Shown piece after piece: positions 1 through 6,293 of a stretch of 14,238 nucleotides of DNA. Both the position numbers and the translations under genes were made by a program. Below the pieces are notes generated by a model, which saw only the letters and a program-made list of their open reading frames with translations, ran no database searches and was not told the DNA's origin. Origin of the DNA: an uncultured Candidatus Melainabacteria bacterium (GTDB lineage Bacteria; Cyanobacteriota; Vampirovibrionia; Gastranaerophilales; Gastranaerophilaceae); NCBI GenBank assembly GCA_946622835.1, contig CAMOQI010000006.1, forward strand, positions 1 through 14,238, written 5' to 3'. The stretch's first letter is position 1. Each line of letters begins with the position of its first letter.

Positions 1-233
1 TTATAATCCTTGACCCGCCAAGAAAAGGCTGCAGCGAAGAATCTTTAAATAATGCCTTTAGACTGACAAAAAAGACAATAATCTACGTTAGCTGCAATCC
101 TGCAACTCTAGCACGAGATTTAAAACATTTAATCAACTTAGGGTGTCAGGTGGAATCAGTTCAGCCGGTTGACATGTTCTGCCACACCTACCATGTAGAA
201 AATATTGCTATCATCCACAAAACAACTATCTAG
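1..233 (+). CDS. 23S rRNA (uracil-C5)-methyltransferase, TrmA/RlmD family, C-terminal fragment
   Basis: This is the last 76 codons of a gene that begins left of the window; the frame runs from position 3 to the TAG at 231-233. It belongs to the SAM-dependent RNA m5U methyltransferases, which methylate C5 of a uridine in rRNA or tRNA through a covalent cysteine adduct. The fragment carries the whole C-terminal signature: DPPRKG (fragment residues 4-9), YVSCNPATLARD (28-39) with the catalytic Cys at 31, and the closing HTYHVE (61-66), whose Glu is the usual general base. The common DMFPHT motif reads DMFCHT here. The fragment cannot separate RlmD, RlmC and TrmA, so no symbol is given. Its last 8 bp overlap the end of the convergent trkH. 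Confidence 0.9.
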   Translation, partial: IILDPPRKGCSEESLNNAFRLTKKTIIYVSCNPATLARDLKHLINLGCQVESVQPVDMFCHTYHVENIAIIHKTTI

Positions 234-1689
234 AACTCCAAAAATCTTTATGAAATAACACCAAAAACGGGATAATTTCCAAACGACCAACCAACATGTT
301 AATTATCAAAACAAATTTTGTAAACTCCGATAGAGATGAATAATTACCCATTGGTCCAATTACAGAGCCAAAAGCCGGACCAATACCCCCCAAAGAAGCA
401 ATAGCAGCACTTGTTCCAATAACAAGATTATCTTCCTTAAATGTAATAATCAAAGCAGATAAAGCAAATATTATAAAGAAGCAAAACATAAAAAACAAAG
501 TTTGCTTCAACACGTCATTAGAAACAACCCTCTTATCAATTTTAACACTCATAACCGCATTAGGATGAAGTATTTTATACATTTCATTTTTTATATACTT
601 CCCGACTAAAAGCCACCTTGTTAATTTCACACCGCCACCTGCAGATCCGGAACAAGATGAAATAAACATGGCAAAGAAAAGAACCAATTTTGCATCCAAA
701 TCCCAAAAGTGATAATTCTCACTTGAACTTCCGGTAGAGGTAGCAAGTGAAAGTACCTGATAAAAGGCGGCAGAAACAGAATGCCCAACAGAAAAATTAC
801 CTTTTATATACAAAATTGAAGCCAAAAATATCGCAGTAGCTAAAATTATTTTAATATAAAGTCTGAGTTCTTCACTTCTCCATAAAGGTCTTATATCGAA
901 TTTCGTAAGAACCTTAGACTGAGTTATAAAACTAATACCCGCGATAAACATAAAAACAGTGACAATAAAAACTATCAAGTTAGAATTATAACCGCCAATG
1001 CTATTCGGATTAGGAGAAAATCCGCCCGCAGAAAGTGTTGACATAGAATTACATATACTATCAAATACAGGCATACCGGCAGCCCAAAGACAAAATGCAC
1101 ACAACAAAGTCAAAGTGGTATAAACAATCCACAAGGCAGACGCTGTATTCCTAATTCTTGGAGTAAATTTTTCCTCCGTCGGCCCCGGAGCTTCGGCAAA
1201 AAACATTTGTCGCCCTGCAACAGCAAACTGTGGCAAGATTGCGACAAATAAGACAATAATTCCCATACCGCCAAGCCATTGAGTAAACGAGCGCCAAAAC
1301 AATAAAGCTTTTGGTATATTAAAATCCGTCAAAATAGTAGCTCCCGTAGTCGTAATTCCGGAAACCCCCTCAAATATTGCATCAACAACATTAAAACCAT
1401 TTAGAATAAAAGGTAAAGAAGCAATAAATCCGAAAATAATCCAAGATAAAGAGGCAACAATAAGAGCTTCCGAGCGTTTTATATCATTTAAGGTTTCAAG
1501 ATTGGCATGCTTTTTATCTTTAAATTTAAAGATAAGCCCCAAGAACAGAGCAAAACCGCCTGCTGCAAGAAACGACAGCCCGCAATTCCATTCCTTATAA
1601 TACAAAGCAACAAGAACAGGAATAACCGTAAAAACACTTATATCCGTCAAAATTATACCCAAAGCATTTGATACATAATTTACACGCAT
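226..1689 (-). CDS. trkH: Trk-type potassium uptake channel subunit TrkH
   Basis: This 487-aa polytopic membrane protein, normal length for the TrkH/KtrB family, forms the K+ pore that TrkA gates. The four pore-loop signatures can be read: SGITTTGAT (residues 110-118), TLSAGGFS (218-225), LATSTGSSS (315-323) and SLGGIGPAFG (432-441). The conserved SSCSGSAGGGVKLTRW segment (344-359) and the C-terminal MLVGRLEIIP (465-474) are also present. The third loop has Ser where TTGF or STGY is usual, and the fourth has GG where TN or a similar pair is usual; both keep the filter glycine. The ATG at 1689 has an AAGG ribosome site 9 nt upstream, inside the end of trkA, and the trkA stop codon ends 1 nt before this start, so the two are surely co-translated. 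TrkH rather than KtrB is preferred because the partner has two RCK units. Confidence 0.96.
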   Translation of the reverse strand: MRVNYVSNALGIILTDISVFTVIPVLVALYYKEWNCGLSFLAAGGFALFLGLIFKFKDKKHANLETLNDIKRSEALIVASLSWIIFGFIASLPFILNGFNVVDAIFEGVSGITTTGATILTDFNIPKALLFWRSFTQWLGGMGIIVLFVAILPQFAVAGRQMFFAEAPGPTEEKFTPRIRNTASALWIVYTTLTLLCAFCLWAAGMPVFDSICNSMSTLSAGGFSPNPNSIGGYNSNLIVFIVTVFMFIAGISFITQSKVLTKFDIRPLWRSEELRLYIKIILATAIFLASILYIKGNFSVGHSVSAAFYQVLSLATSTGSSSENYHFWDLDAKLVLFFAMFISSCSGSAGGGVKLTRWLLVGKYIKNEMYKILHPNAVMSVKIDKRVVSNDVLKQTLFFMFCFFIIFALSALIITFKEDNLVIGTSAAIASLGGIGPAFGSVIGPMGNYSSLSEFTKFVLIINMLVGRLEIIPFLVLFHKDFWSSR

Positions 1690-1690
1690 A

Positions 1691-3031
1691 TTATACTACC
1701 TTGAAAAGCTCCTTTATTTCTTGGGCATTTTCAGCCTTTGTAAAGACAATTAAAATATCATGCTGTCTAATCTGAGTATCTCCTTTTGGAATAATAACCC
1801 TGTTTCTGCGTTGTATAACACCGATAATTGCAGGAGCCGGAAACCTTATATCTTTTACAAACTTTTCATGAAACTCCTCTTTAACAAGTATTTCCAAAAC
1901 TTCAGCTTCACCCTGCTCAACTGTTGCTAAAATATCGACATCCGCCTCATCAATATCATTTTTAACTTCATTAATCGCCGTAGTTTTCGGAGAAACCGCA
2001 ACATCTATTCCGACTTTTTCAAACAGAGGAATATTCAACACTTTAGAAACCCTTGCAATAACCCTTTTAACACCAAGCTGCTTAACAAGTAGAGAACATA
2101 AAAGATTCCTTCCATCATTATTTGTCACCGATATCACAACATCACAAGAGCCAATATCCTCTTCATTCAACAACTTCAAATCCGTACCATCACCGTTTAA
2201 AACAATAGTCGAATTAAGGTTTTCAGATAAAACTTCACATCTGTCATAATCTTTTTCAATAATTTTAGTTTTAATTTTCATAACTTCAAGACTTTTTGCA
2301 AGCATAGCACCGACCTTACCGCCGCCTATAATAGCTGCAGATTTAACTCTCTCCTTTTCATGGAAAAAAGTTCCGGCCAGAACATCCAACGAGCGTGAAG
2401 TTCCCATAAATATCAATTTGTCATCTTCATTAATTTCAGTCAAACCGTTTGGGACAAAAAGCAAATCTCCTCTTTTTATCCCAACGATAACCGTATCATT
2501 TGTAAAACCGCAATCTTTCACCATTTTTCCGACAATTGATGATGCAGGTTTAACCCTATATTCCAACAATCTTGCCTTACCATCGGCAAAATTTTCAACA
2601 TCTAAAGCATGAGCAACAGTAACTATCCTAAACAACTCCTGTGTCAAAAGCTCCTCGGGCCAAATAACATAGTCAATGTTAAAATCACCCATAAAATCAT
2701 TTGCTTTATTAGGCTCCATTGTGTTTTTATACTCTTCATTTGATACAAAACATATTGTTCTTACTCCGCTCAACTTTTTAGCAGTAAGACAAGCAACTAT
2801 ATTTGATTCATCCAAATTAGTGCATGCAATAAAAACATCCGCATCTTGAATCTCAGCACTTTTCAATATTGAAATATCAGAAGCATTACCTTGAACAAAA
2901 CTTATATCAAGTTTATCAAATTCTTCCGTACGATTTTCTTCTTTGTCAATCACAGTTATGTCATGATCTTCAAAAAATTCAGTTGCCACAAGACAACCCA
3001 TATCTGTAGCTCCATAAATCACAATTTTCAT
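1691..3031 (-). CDS. trkA: Trk system potassium uptake regulatory protein TrkA, two RCK units
   Basis: This 446-aa cytosolic protein has the classical TrkA layout RCK_N-RCK_C-RCK_N-RCK_C. It forms the nucleotide-sensing ring that opens and closes TrkH. The first Rossmann unit starts at residue 1 and the second at about 231, with IIGGGKVGAML at 234-244. The ribose-binding acidic residues follow as VIDK (27-30) and IIEK (257-260), and the later loops are QGNASD (47-52) and NGDGTD (279-284). RCK_C domains lie at about 150-225 and 370-446; each has the usual phrase of fixed hydrophobics around IVGKMV and the stretch near 400. The first dinucleotide loop reads GATDMG (7-12), lacking the middle Gly that the second unit keeps. 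The ATG overlaps the upstream TGA stop (ATGA), and AGGA lies 8 nt before it. Confidence 0.96.
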   Translation of the reverse strand: MKIVIYGATDMGCLVATEFFEDHDITVIDKEENRTEEFDKLDISFVQGNASDISILKSAEIQDADVFIACTNLDESNIVACLTAKKLSGVRTICFVSNEEYKNTMEPNKANDFMGDFNIDYVIWPEELLTQELFRIVTVAHALDVENFADGKARLLEYRVKPASSIVGKMVKDCGFTNDTVIVGIKRGDLLFVPNGLTEINEDDKLIFMGTSRSLDVLAGTFFHEKERVKSAAIIGGGKVGAMLAKSLEVMKIKTKIIEKDYDRCEVLSENLNSTIVLNGDGTDLKLLNEEDIGSCDVVISVTNNDGRNLLCSLLVKQLGVKRVIARVSKVLNIPLFEKVGIDVAVSPKTTAINEVKNDIDEADVDILATVEQGEAEVLEILVKEEFHEKFVKDIRFPAPAIIGVIQRRNRVIIPKGDTQIRQHDILIVFTKAENAQEIKELFKVV

Positions 3032-3315
3032 AATAAAGTTCCTATAGCTCTAAAGACTAATTGTAACATTATAATTATGCCGGCTTGAATAAATACCAAA
3101 GCAAACACCGCAACGATAGGAGAAATATCTAAAAATCCTCCAATAGGCGGTATAATCTTTTTAAACAAATCCAAATAAACATCAGTTGCTGAGCGCAAAC
3201 CGAACAAAATCGGATTATCCCAGTTCAAATTCGGGATCCAAGTTAAGAAACATCTTATAAGAATCATCCACATATAAATTTGAAAAAAAGTATTTATTGC
3301 ACTAATTATCATCAT
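3028..3315 (-). CDS. yggT: YggT family membrane protein, short paralog
   Basis: This is a small YggT-family inner-membrane protein of 95 aa with two hydrophobic segments (about residues 4-27 and 65-90). Between them is the family signature LFKKIIPPIGGFLDISPIV (50-68). I place the start at the ATG at 3315 because AAGGAGAG sits 7 nt before it. The frame is open to an earlier ATG at 3339, but that would give a charged, non-conserved MNLKRRDK leader buried deep in the upstream gene and without a comparable ribosome site. A second ATG follows directly at 3312. The gene overlaps its paralog upstream by 14 bp and trkA downstream by 4 bp. YggT proteins are of uncertain biochemistry; E. coli YggT has been linked, from memory, to growth under osmotic stress, which fits the neighbouring K+ uptake genes. 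Confidence 0.85.
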   Translation of the reverse strand: MMIISAINTFFQIYMWMILIRCFLTWIPNLNWDNPILFGLRSATDVYLDLFKKIIPPIGGFLDISPIVAVFALVFIQAGIIIMLQLVFRAIGTLL

Positions 3316-3661
3316 CTTGTCTCTCCTTTTCAGGTTCATTTTGGCTGCTAAGTTCTTTCATCTTTTCTATAAACTCCTCTTTTGATAAAACAACAATGTC
3401 TTGCTGTTTAGGAGCATAAAATTTTGCATATAATTTTTCAAGCCCGCTCCAAGCTAATGCCAAAATAACCATCAATAAAGCAGGCCCCAAGTCAAAGCCT
3501 AACACCGGAGGCAAAATTCCGGCTCCGGCAAATTTAAATATCAAATTGAACAAAGGGTACTGCGGGTTAATATTTGGAATCCATGAAAGAAGACACGCCC
3601 CCAAAATAAAATACAAATATAAATTTAAAAACCTTGCAATAAAAATTATAAATTTTGCCAT
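3302..3661 (-). CDS. YggT family membrane protein, long paralog with charged C-terminal tail
   Basis: This 119-aa second YggT-like protein lies directly before the short paralog. It has the same plan: a first hydrophobic segment (residues 4-27), the loop LLSWIPNINPQYP (24-36), which parallels LTWIPNLNWDNP in the paralog, the turn ILPPVLGFDLGPALL (49-63), and a second hydrophobic segment to about residue 74. It then adds a polar tail (about 78-119) rich in Lys, Glu and Asp that ends QDDDN and is probably cytosolic. The ATG at 3661 has CGGAG 5 nt upstream. The match to the YggT signature is looser than in the short paralog (VLGFDLGP for IGGFLDISP), so it may be a diverged duplicate with its own role. 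It begins 12 nt after mtnP ends. Confidence 0.75.
   Translation of the reverse strand: MAKFIIFIARFLNLYLYFILGACLLSWIPNINPQYPLFNLIFKFAGAGILPPVLGFDLGPALLMVILALAWSGLEKLYAKFYAPKQQDIVVLSKEEFIEKMKELSSQNEPEKERQDDDN
3323..3326 (-). promoter_or_regulatory. Ribosome binding site fixing the short yggT start
   Basis: On the minus strand the bases read AAGGAGAGACAAG and then ATG at 3315. The GGAG core is 7 nt from that ATG. This decides against the upstream in-frame ATG at 3339. Confidence 0.75.
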
Positions 3662-3673
3662 AATAACTCCGAA

Positions 3674-4474
3674 TTACAAATCTAAATTTGTCGATTTTGA
3701 ACATTCACAATTTTCCTGAGTTTGAGGAATTTGTTCAATCATTGTAAATAATAACGACTTTAATTTAGACACATTATCGTTAAAGACCTTAATAACCGAC
3801 TCATGAGAAACAGGCGGAACATCACCGACAAGACCAGCATCATAATCCGTTATTAAAGAAATATTAAGCGGACACATATTCATCTCTTTAACAAGATAAG
3901 CTTCGGGATACGCTGTCATATTGATAACTTCCCACCCTTGTTTTGTAAAAAACGCCGATTCGGCTTTGGTAGAAAATCTGGGTCCGTTTATAACGACCAC
4001 AGTACCTTTATCATGAATAGTAATCCCTAACTGTCTTCCTGTTTTTATAGCGAGATTTCTTAACTCTGGACAATAGGTATCAGCAGGAGAAGGATGTTGA
4101 ACAACCGGCCCCTCAAAAAATGTTGTTTTTCTACCATCAGTCCAGTCTACAAACTGATCACAAATTACAAAATCACCGGGCTTAACATCTTTTTGCAAGC
4201 TGCCCGCAGCACATGGTGATATAACCCTTTTACAACCCAAATGTTTCATAGCCCAGACATTTGCTCTAAAATTAACAAGGTGAGGGGGAATAGAATGATT
4301 TCTTCCGTGCCTCGGCATAAACGCAACCCTATGAGCGCCTATCTTACCTACAAAAACGCTATCACTTGTCTTACCATATGGAGTATCTACGCTTATTTCC
4401 TCAATATTTTCCAAGAAGCTGTAAAAACCCGAACCGCCAAAAACACCAATTTCCGCAATATTTTTAATTTCCAT
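3674..4474 (-). CDS. mtnP: S-methyl-5'-thioadenosine phosphorylase
   Basis: This 266-aa cytosolic enzyme of the PNP/MTAP family splits methylthioadenosine with phosphate into adenine and 5-methylthioribose-1-phosphate. That clears the by-product of polyamine and related SAM-dependent synthesis. Visible motifs are the phosphate-binding GVFGGSGFY (10-18), PRHGRNHSIPPHLVNFRAN (54-72), SPCAAGSL (86-93), NGPRFSTKAES (163-173) with the Arg and Ser/Thr of the active site, INMTAYPEAYL (184-194) and ITDYDAG (208-214). The Asp pair in TDYD points to 6-aminopurine (MTA or adenosine) use rather than guanosine or inosine, where Asn is usual. The C-terminal dozen residues (CECSKSTNLDL) look lineage-specific. 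The ATG at 4474 follows the strong ribosome site GGGAGGAGAA. It is the first gene of the operon that continues into yggT-trkAH; a direct metabolic link to K+ transport is not obvious. Confidence 0.95.
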   Translation of the reverse strand: MEIKNIAEIGVFGGSGFYSFLENIEEISVDTPYGKTSDSVFVGKIGAHRVAFMPRHGRNHSIPPHLVNFRANVWAMKHLGCKRVISPCAAGSLQKDVKPGDFVICDQFVDWTDGRKTTFFEGPVVQHPSPADTYCPELRNLAIKTGRQLGITIHDKGTVVVINGPRFSTKAESAFFTKQGWEVINMTAYPEAYLVKEMNMCPLNISLITDYDAGLVGDVPPVSHESVIKVFNDNVSKLKSLLFTMIEQIPQTQENCECSKSTNLDL

Positions 4475-4508
4475 TTCTCCTCCCTTTACACATATATAAT
4501 ATGGTAAT

Positions 4509-4535
4509 ATTATAATATAAAAAGAAATTTTTCAA
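4509..4535 (-). promoter_or_regulatory. Putative promoter for the mtnP-yggT-trkAH operon
   Basis: On the minus strand TTGAAA (4535-4530) is followed by TATAAT (4514-4509) with a 15-nt spacer; an overlapping TAATAT (4512-4507) would give 17 nt. A start near 4502 would leave a leader of about 28 nt carrying the strong mtnP ribosome site. The surroundings are very AT-rich, so chance matches are likely and only the position makes it credible. Confidence 0.45.
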
Positions 4536-4551
4536 TCCTTGAAGAAATTTT
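4522..4551. repeat. 10-bp direct repeat in the divergent promoter region
   Basis: AAGAAATTTT occurs at 4522-4531 and again at 4542-4551, exactly 20 bp apart, about two helical turns. The stretch also forms an imperfect inverted repeat, TTTTTCAA (4528-4535) against TTGAAGAA (4539-4546). It overlaps the -35 elements proposed for both divergent promoters, so it could be an operator, but low sequence complexity makes chance possible. Confidence 0.4.
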
Positions 4552-4577
4552 ACAAACTGAAAATTATATGCTAATAT
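4549..4577 (+). promoter_or_regulatory. Sigma-70 type promoter for the secreted protein/TPR pair
   Basis: TTTACA (4549-4554) is separated by 17 nt from TAATAT (4572-4577), which is preceded by TGC to give an extended -10. The expected start is near 4584, leaving a leader of about 20 nt with AAAGGA before the ATG at 4605. Confidence 0.6.
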
Positions 4578-4604
4578 CAACAGTGAAAGAAAAAGGAATT
4601 AATT

Positions 4605-5282
4605 ATGATAAAAAAAATATTTGGGATAGTACTATGCTTAGTTATATCAATACAACTAACATTTGCCGCACCGTTTAACGCTAAGGCAAAAACAAAAAGA
4701 ATGCCTGCAGGAACAATACTTGAACTAAAAATGCTAAACAGTATAAACACGCAATACAACACTACAGGAAGCGCATTTTCCGCAATGCTTGTAACCGATC
4801 AAACCGCGGACGATGATGTTATTCTTCCTTCCGGCTCCATTATAAGAGGTGATATAAAAGGGATTGCACTTCCAAAAAGGCTTTCAAAAGGTGCAGTTTT
4901 ATATCTGAATTTTGATCATGTTGTGACTCCAAACGGCAGACAATTACCTCTGTCATTAAATGTAACAGGCAGAACCGATATGACTGCTGACGGCGGAATT
5001 ACAACAACAAGGGGCTACGGAGATGCGTGGAGAAAAACCTGTAGCAAATCAGCAAACATCACAAAAAATGCAGTTGAATGGGGCGATGACGTTGCAAATG
5101 ACACAGGTTGGAAATTCTTAACCATTCCAATAGGAGCACTGGGCGGGGCTTTTGGAACGGCCGGATACTTTGTTTACGGAAGCATTGCCGATTTAATCAA
5201 AAAAGGAGAACACGTCAATATTAACAAAGACGATATCATACGTGTAATTTTGGTTGACCCGATTGATGTTCCGGTAATATAA
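4605..5282 (+). CDS. Secreted protein of unknown function with signal peptide
   Basis: I do not recognise this 225-aa protein as a named family. Residues 1-21 form a Sec signal peptide: MIKK, then a hydrophobic core, then TFAAP as the probable cleavage site. The mature part starts with a short basic stretch and then PAGTILELKMLNSINTQ (34-50). An LPSGS turn at 74-78 leads into IIRGDIKG (79-86). The pattern of a leading GT-x-L strand, a tolerant loop and a later P-x-GS turn recalls the beta-rich domain of VirB10/TrbI-like and related envelope proteins, but that resemblance is only by eye. A Gly-rich segment, IGALGGAFGTAGYFVYGS (176-193), looks like a glycine zipper or a membrane-touching stretch. 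The ribosome site AAAGGA lies 7-8 nt before the ATG. The stop is 7 nt before the TPR gene, so the two probably form an operon. Confidence 0.8.
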   Translation: MIKKIFGIVLCLVISIQLTFAAPFNAKAKTKRMPAGTILELKMLNSINTQYNTTGSAFSAMLVTDQTADDDVILPSGSIIRGDIKGIALPKRLSKGAVLYLNFDHVVTPNGRQLPLSLNVTGRTDMTADGGITTTRGYGDAWRKTCSKSANITKNAVEWGDDVANDTGWKFLTIPIGALGGAFGTAGYFVYGSIADLIKKGEHVNINKDDIIRVILVDPIDVPVI

Positions 5283-5289
5283 GGATTCT

Positions 5290-6222
5290 ATGTCAAAACT
5301 TGATAAAATAGAAGAATTGCAAACTTTGTTAAAAAATGATCCGCAAGACTTTCAGTTAAGAAGAGAACTTGCGGTTCAACTTATAGACTTTGGTTTTAAC
5401 GAAGAAGCACTTAAGCATCTCCTTTATCTTTCCAAAAACTTCAGCAACGACGAGGGAATTTATTATAATCTCGGAATTGTATATGAAAAGCTTAAGAATT
5501 TTATAAAAGCGAAAGAAATGTATCGCAAAGCGCTTGAAATAAAACCTGATTATACGGATGCTATATACAATTTAGGACTTGTTCTTACAGAACTAAAAGA
5601 ATACAAAGATGCGATTGATTGTTTTAATACTGTCTTAGAAGAAGACAGCAACGACTCAAACACATACTTCAATTTAGGTATGGCATACTTTAAGCAGAAG
5701 GATTACCTAAACGCAATTGAAAATTTTCAAAAAACAATCGACATAAATGACGAAGACTTATATGCTCATTTTTATATAGGTAATATATTCAAAGAACTTG
5801 GGGACAGCGATTCAGCCAAGTATGAATTTAATAAAGTTATAAGTATTTCTCCTGATTACAGCTGGGCGTTTTTTAATTTAGCGTCTATTTACAATGAAGA
5901 AGGAAACAACGTTCTTGCAATTGAAAACCTCGAAAAAACATTAAAGATGAATCCTAAAGATACAGAAGCTTACACAGTACTAACAAAACTATATCTTAAA
6001 GAAAAAAAGTATGATTTAGCGGTTCAAACTATCACAAATTGTATAGCTCAGGCAGAACCGACAGGAGATACGTATTATCTTGCTGCAATGGCATACAAAA
6101 ACATTGATAAAGAAGAATACATATCATATTTGAGCAAAGCTATAAAGTATTACCATACCCTATCAATTCCGGTACAAGCAGTCAAAAACGAACTAAATGA
6201 CGCTCGTGATTGGAATTCTTAA
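5290..6222 (+). CDS. Tetratricopeptide repeat protein
   Basis: This 310-aa protein is built almost wholly of about eight TPR units of 34 residues: near 21-54, 55-88, 89-122, 123-156, 157-190, 191-224, 225-258 and 259-290. The consensus is clear in units such as IYYNLGIVYEKLKNFIKAK (57-75) and AIYNLGLVLTELKEYKDAI (91-109). The fold is a superhelix that binds other proteins; the partner cannot be told from the sequence. No signal peptide or membrane segment is seen, so it should be cytosolic, unlike the protein encoded just before it. AAGGA lies 5 nt before the ATG, inside the 7-nt gap after the secreted-protein gene, which suggests co-translation. Function is unassigned beyond a scaffold or adaptor role. 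Confidence 0.9.
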   Translation: MSKLDKIEELQTLLKNDPQDFQLRRELAVQLIDFGFNEEALKHLLYLSKNFSNDEGIYYNLGIVYEKLKNFIKAKEMYRKALEIKPDYTDAIYNLGLVLTELKEYKDAIDCFNTVLEEDSNDSNTYFNLGMAYFKQKDYLNAIENFQKTIDINDEDLYAHFYIGNIFKELGDSDSAKYEFNKVISISPDYSWAFFNLASIYNEEGNNVLAIENLEKTLKMNPKDTEAYTVLTKLYLKEKKYDLAVQTITNCIAQAEPTGDTYYLAAMAYKNIDKEEYISYLSKAIKYYHTLSIPVQAVKNELNDARDWNS

Positions 6223-6247
6223 CAATTCAGCTTTGATTATTTCTGTT

Positions 6248-6258
6248 TATGATAAAAT
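6248..6258 (+). promoter_or_regulatory. Extended -10 promoter for proS
   Basis: TATGATAAAAT contains TGA followed by TAAAAT (6253-6258), an extended -10 element. No good -35 lies at 17 nt; TTGATT at 6233 would leave only 14. A start near 6265 gives a leader of about 29 nt. It lies just after the TPR gene, where no hairpin terminator was seen, so read-through from upstream is also possible. Confidence 0.5.
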
Positions 6259-6280
6259 TAAAGTACGACGAAATATAAAT

Positions 6281-6285
6281 GAGGA
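6281..6285 (+). promoter_or_regulatory. Ribosome binding site fixing the proS start
   Basis: GAGGA lies 8 nt before the ATG at 6294. The earlier in-frame ATG at 6279 overlaps this site and has no ribosome site of its own. Confidence 0.75.
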
Positions 6286-6293
6286 ATAGCACA

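Noticed and set aside
6279..6293. proS starting at ATG 6279
   Set aside because: The GAGGA ribosome site overlaps this codon and serves the ATG at 6294, where the alignment with E. coli ProS begins.
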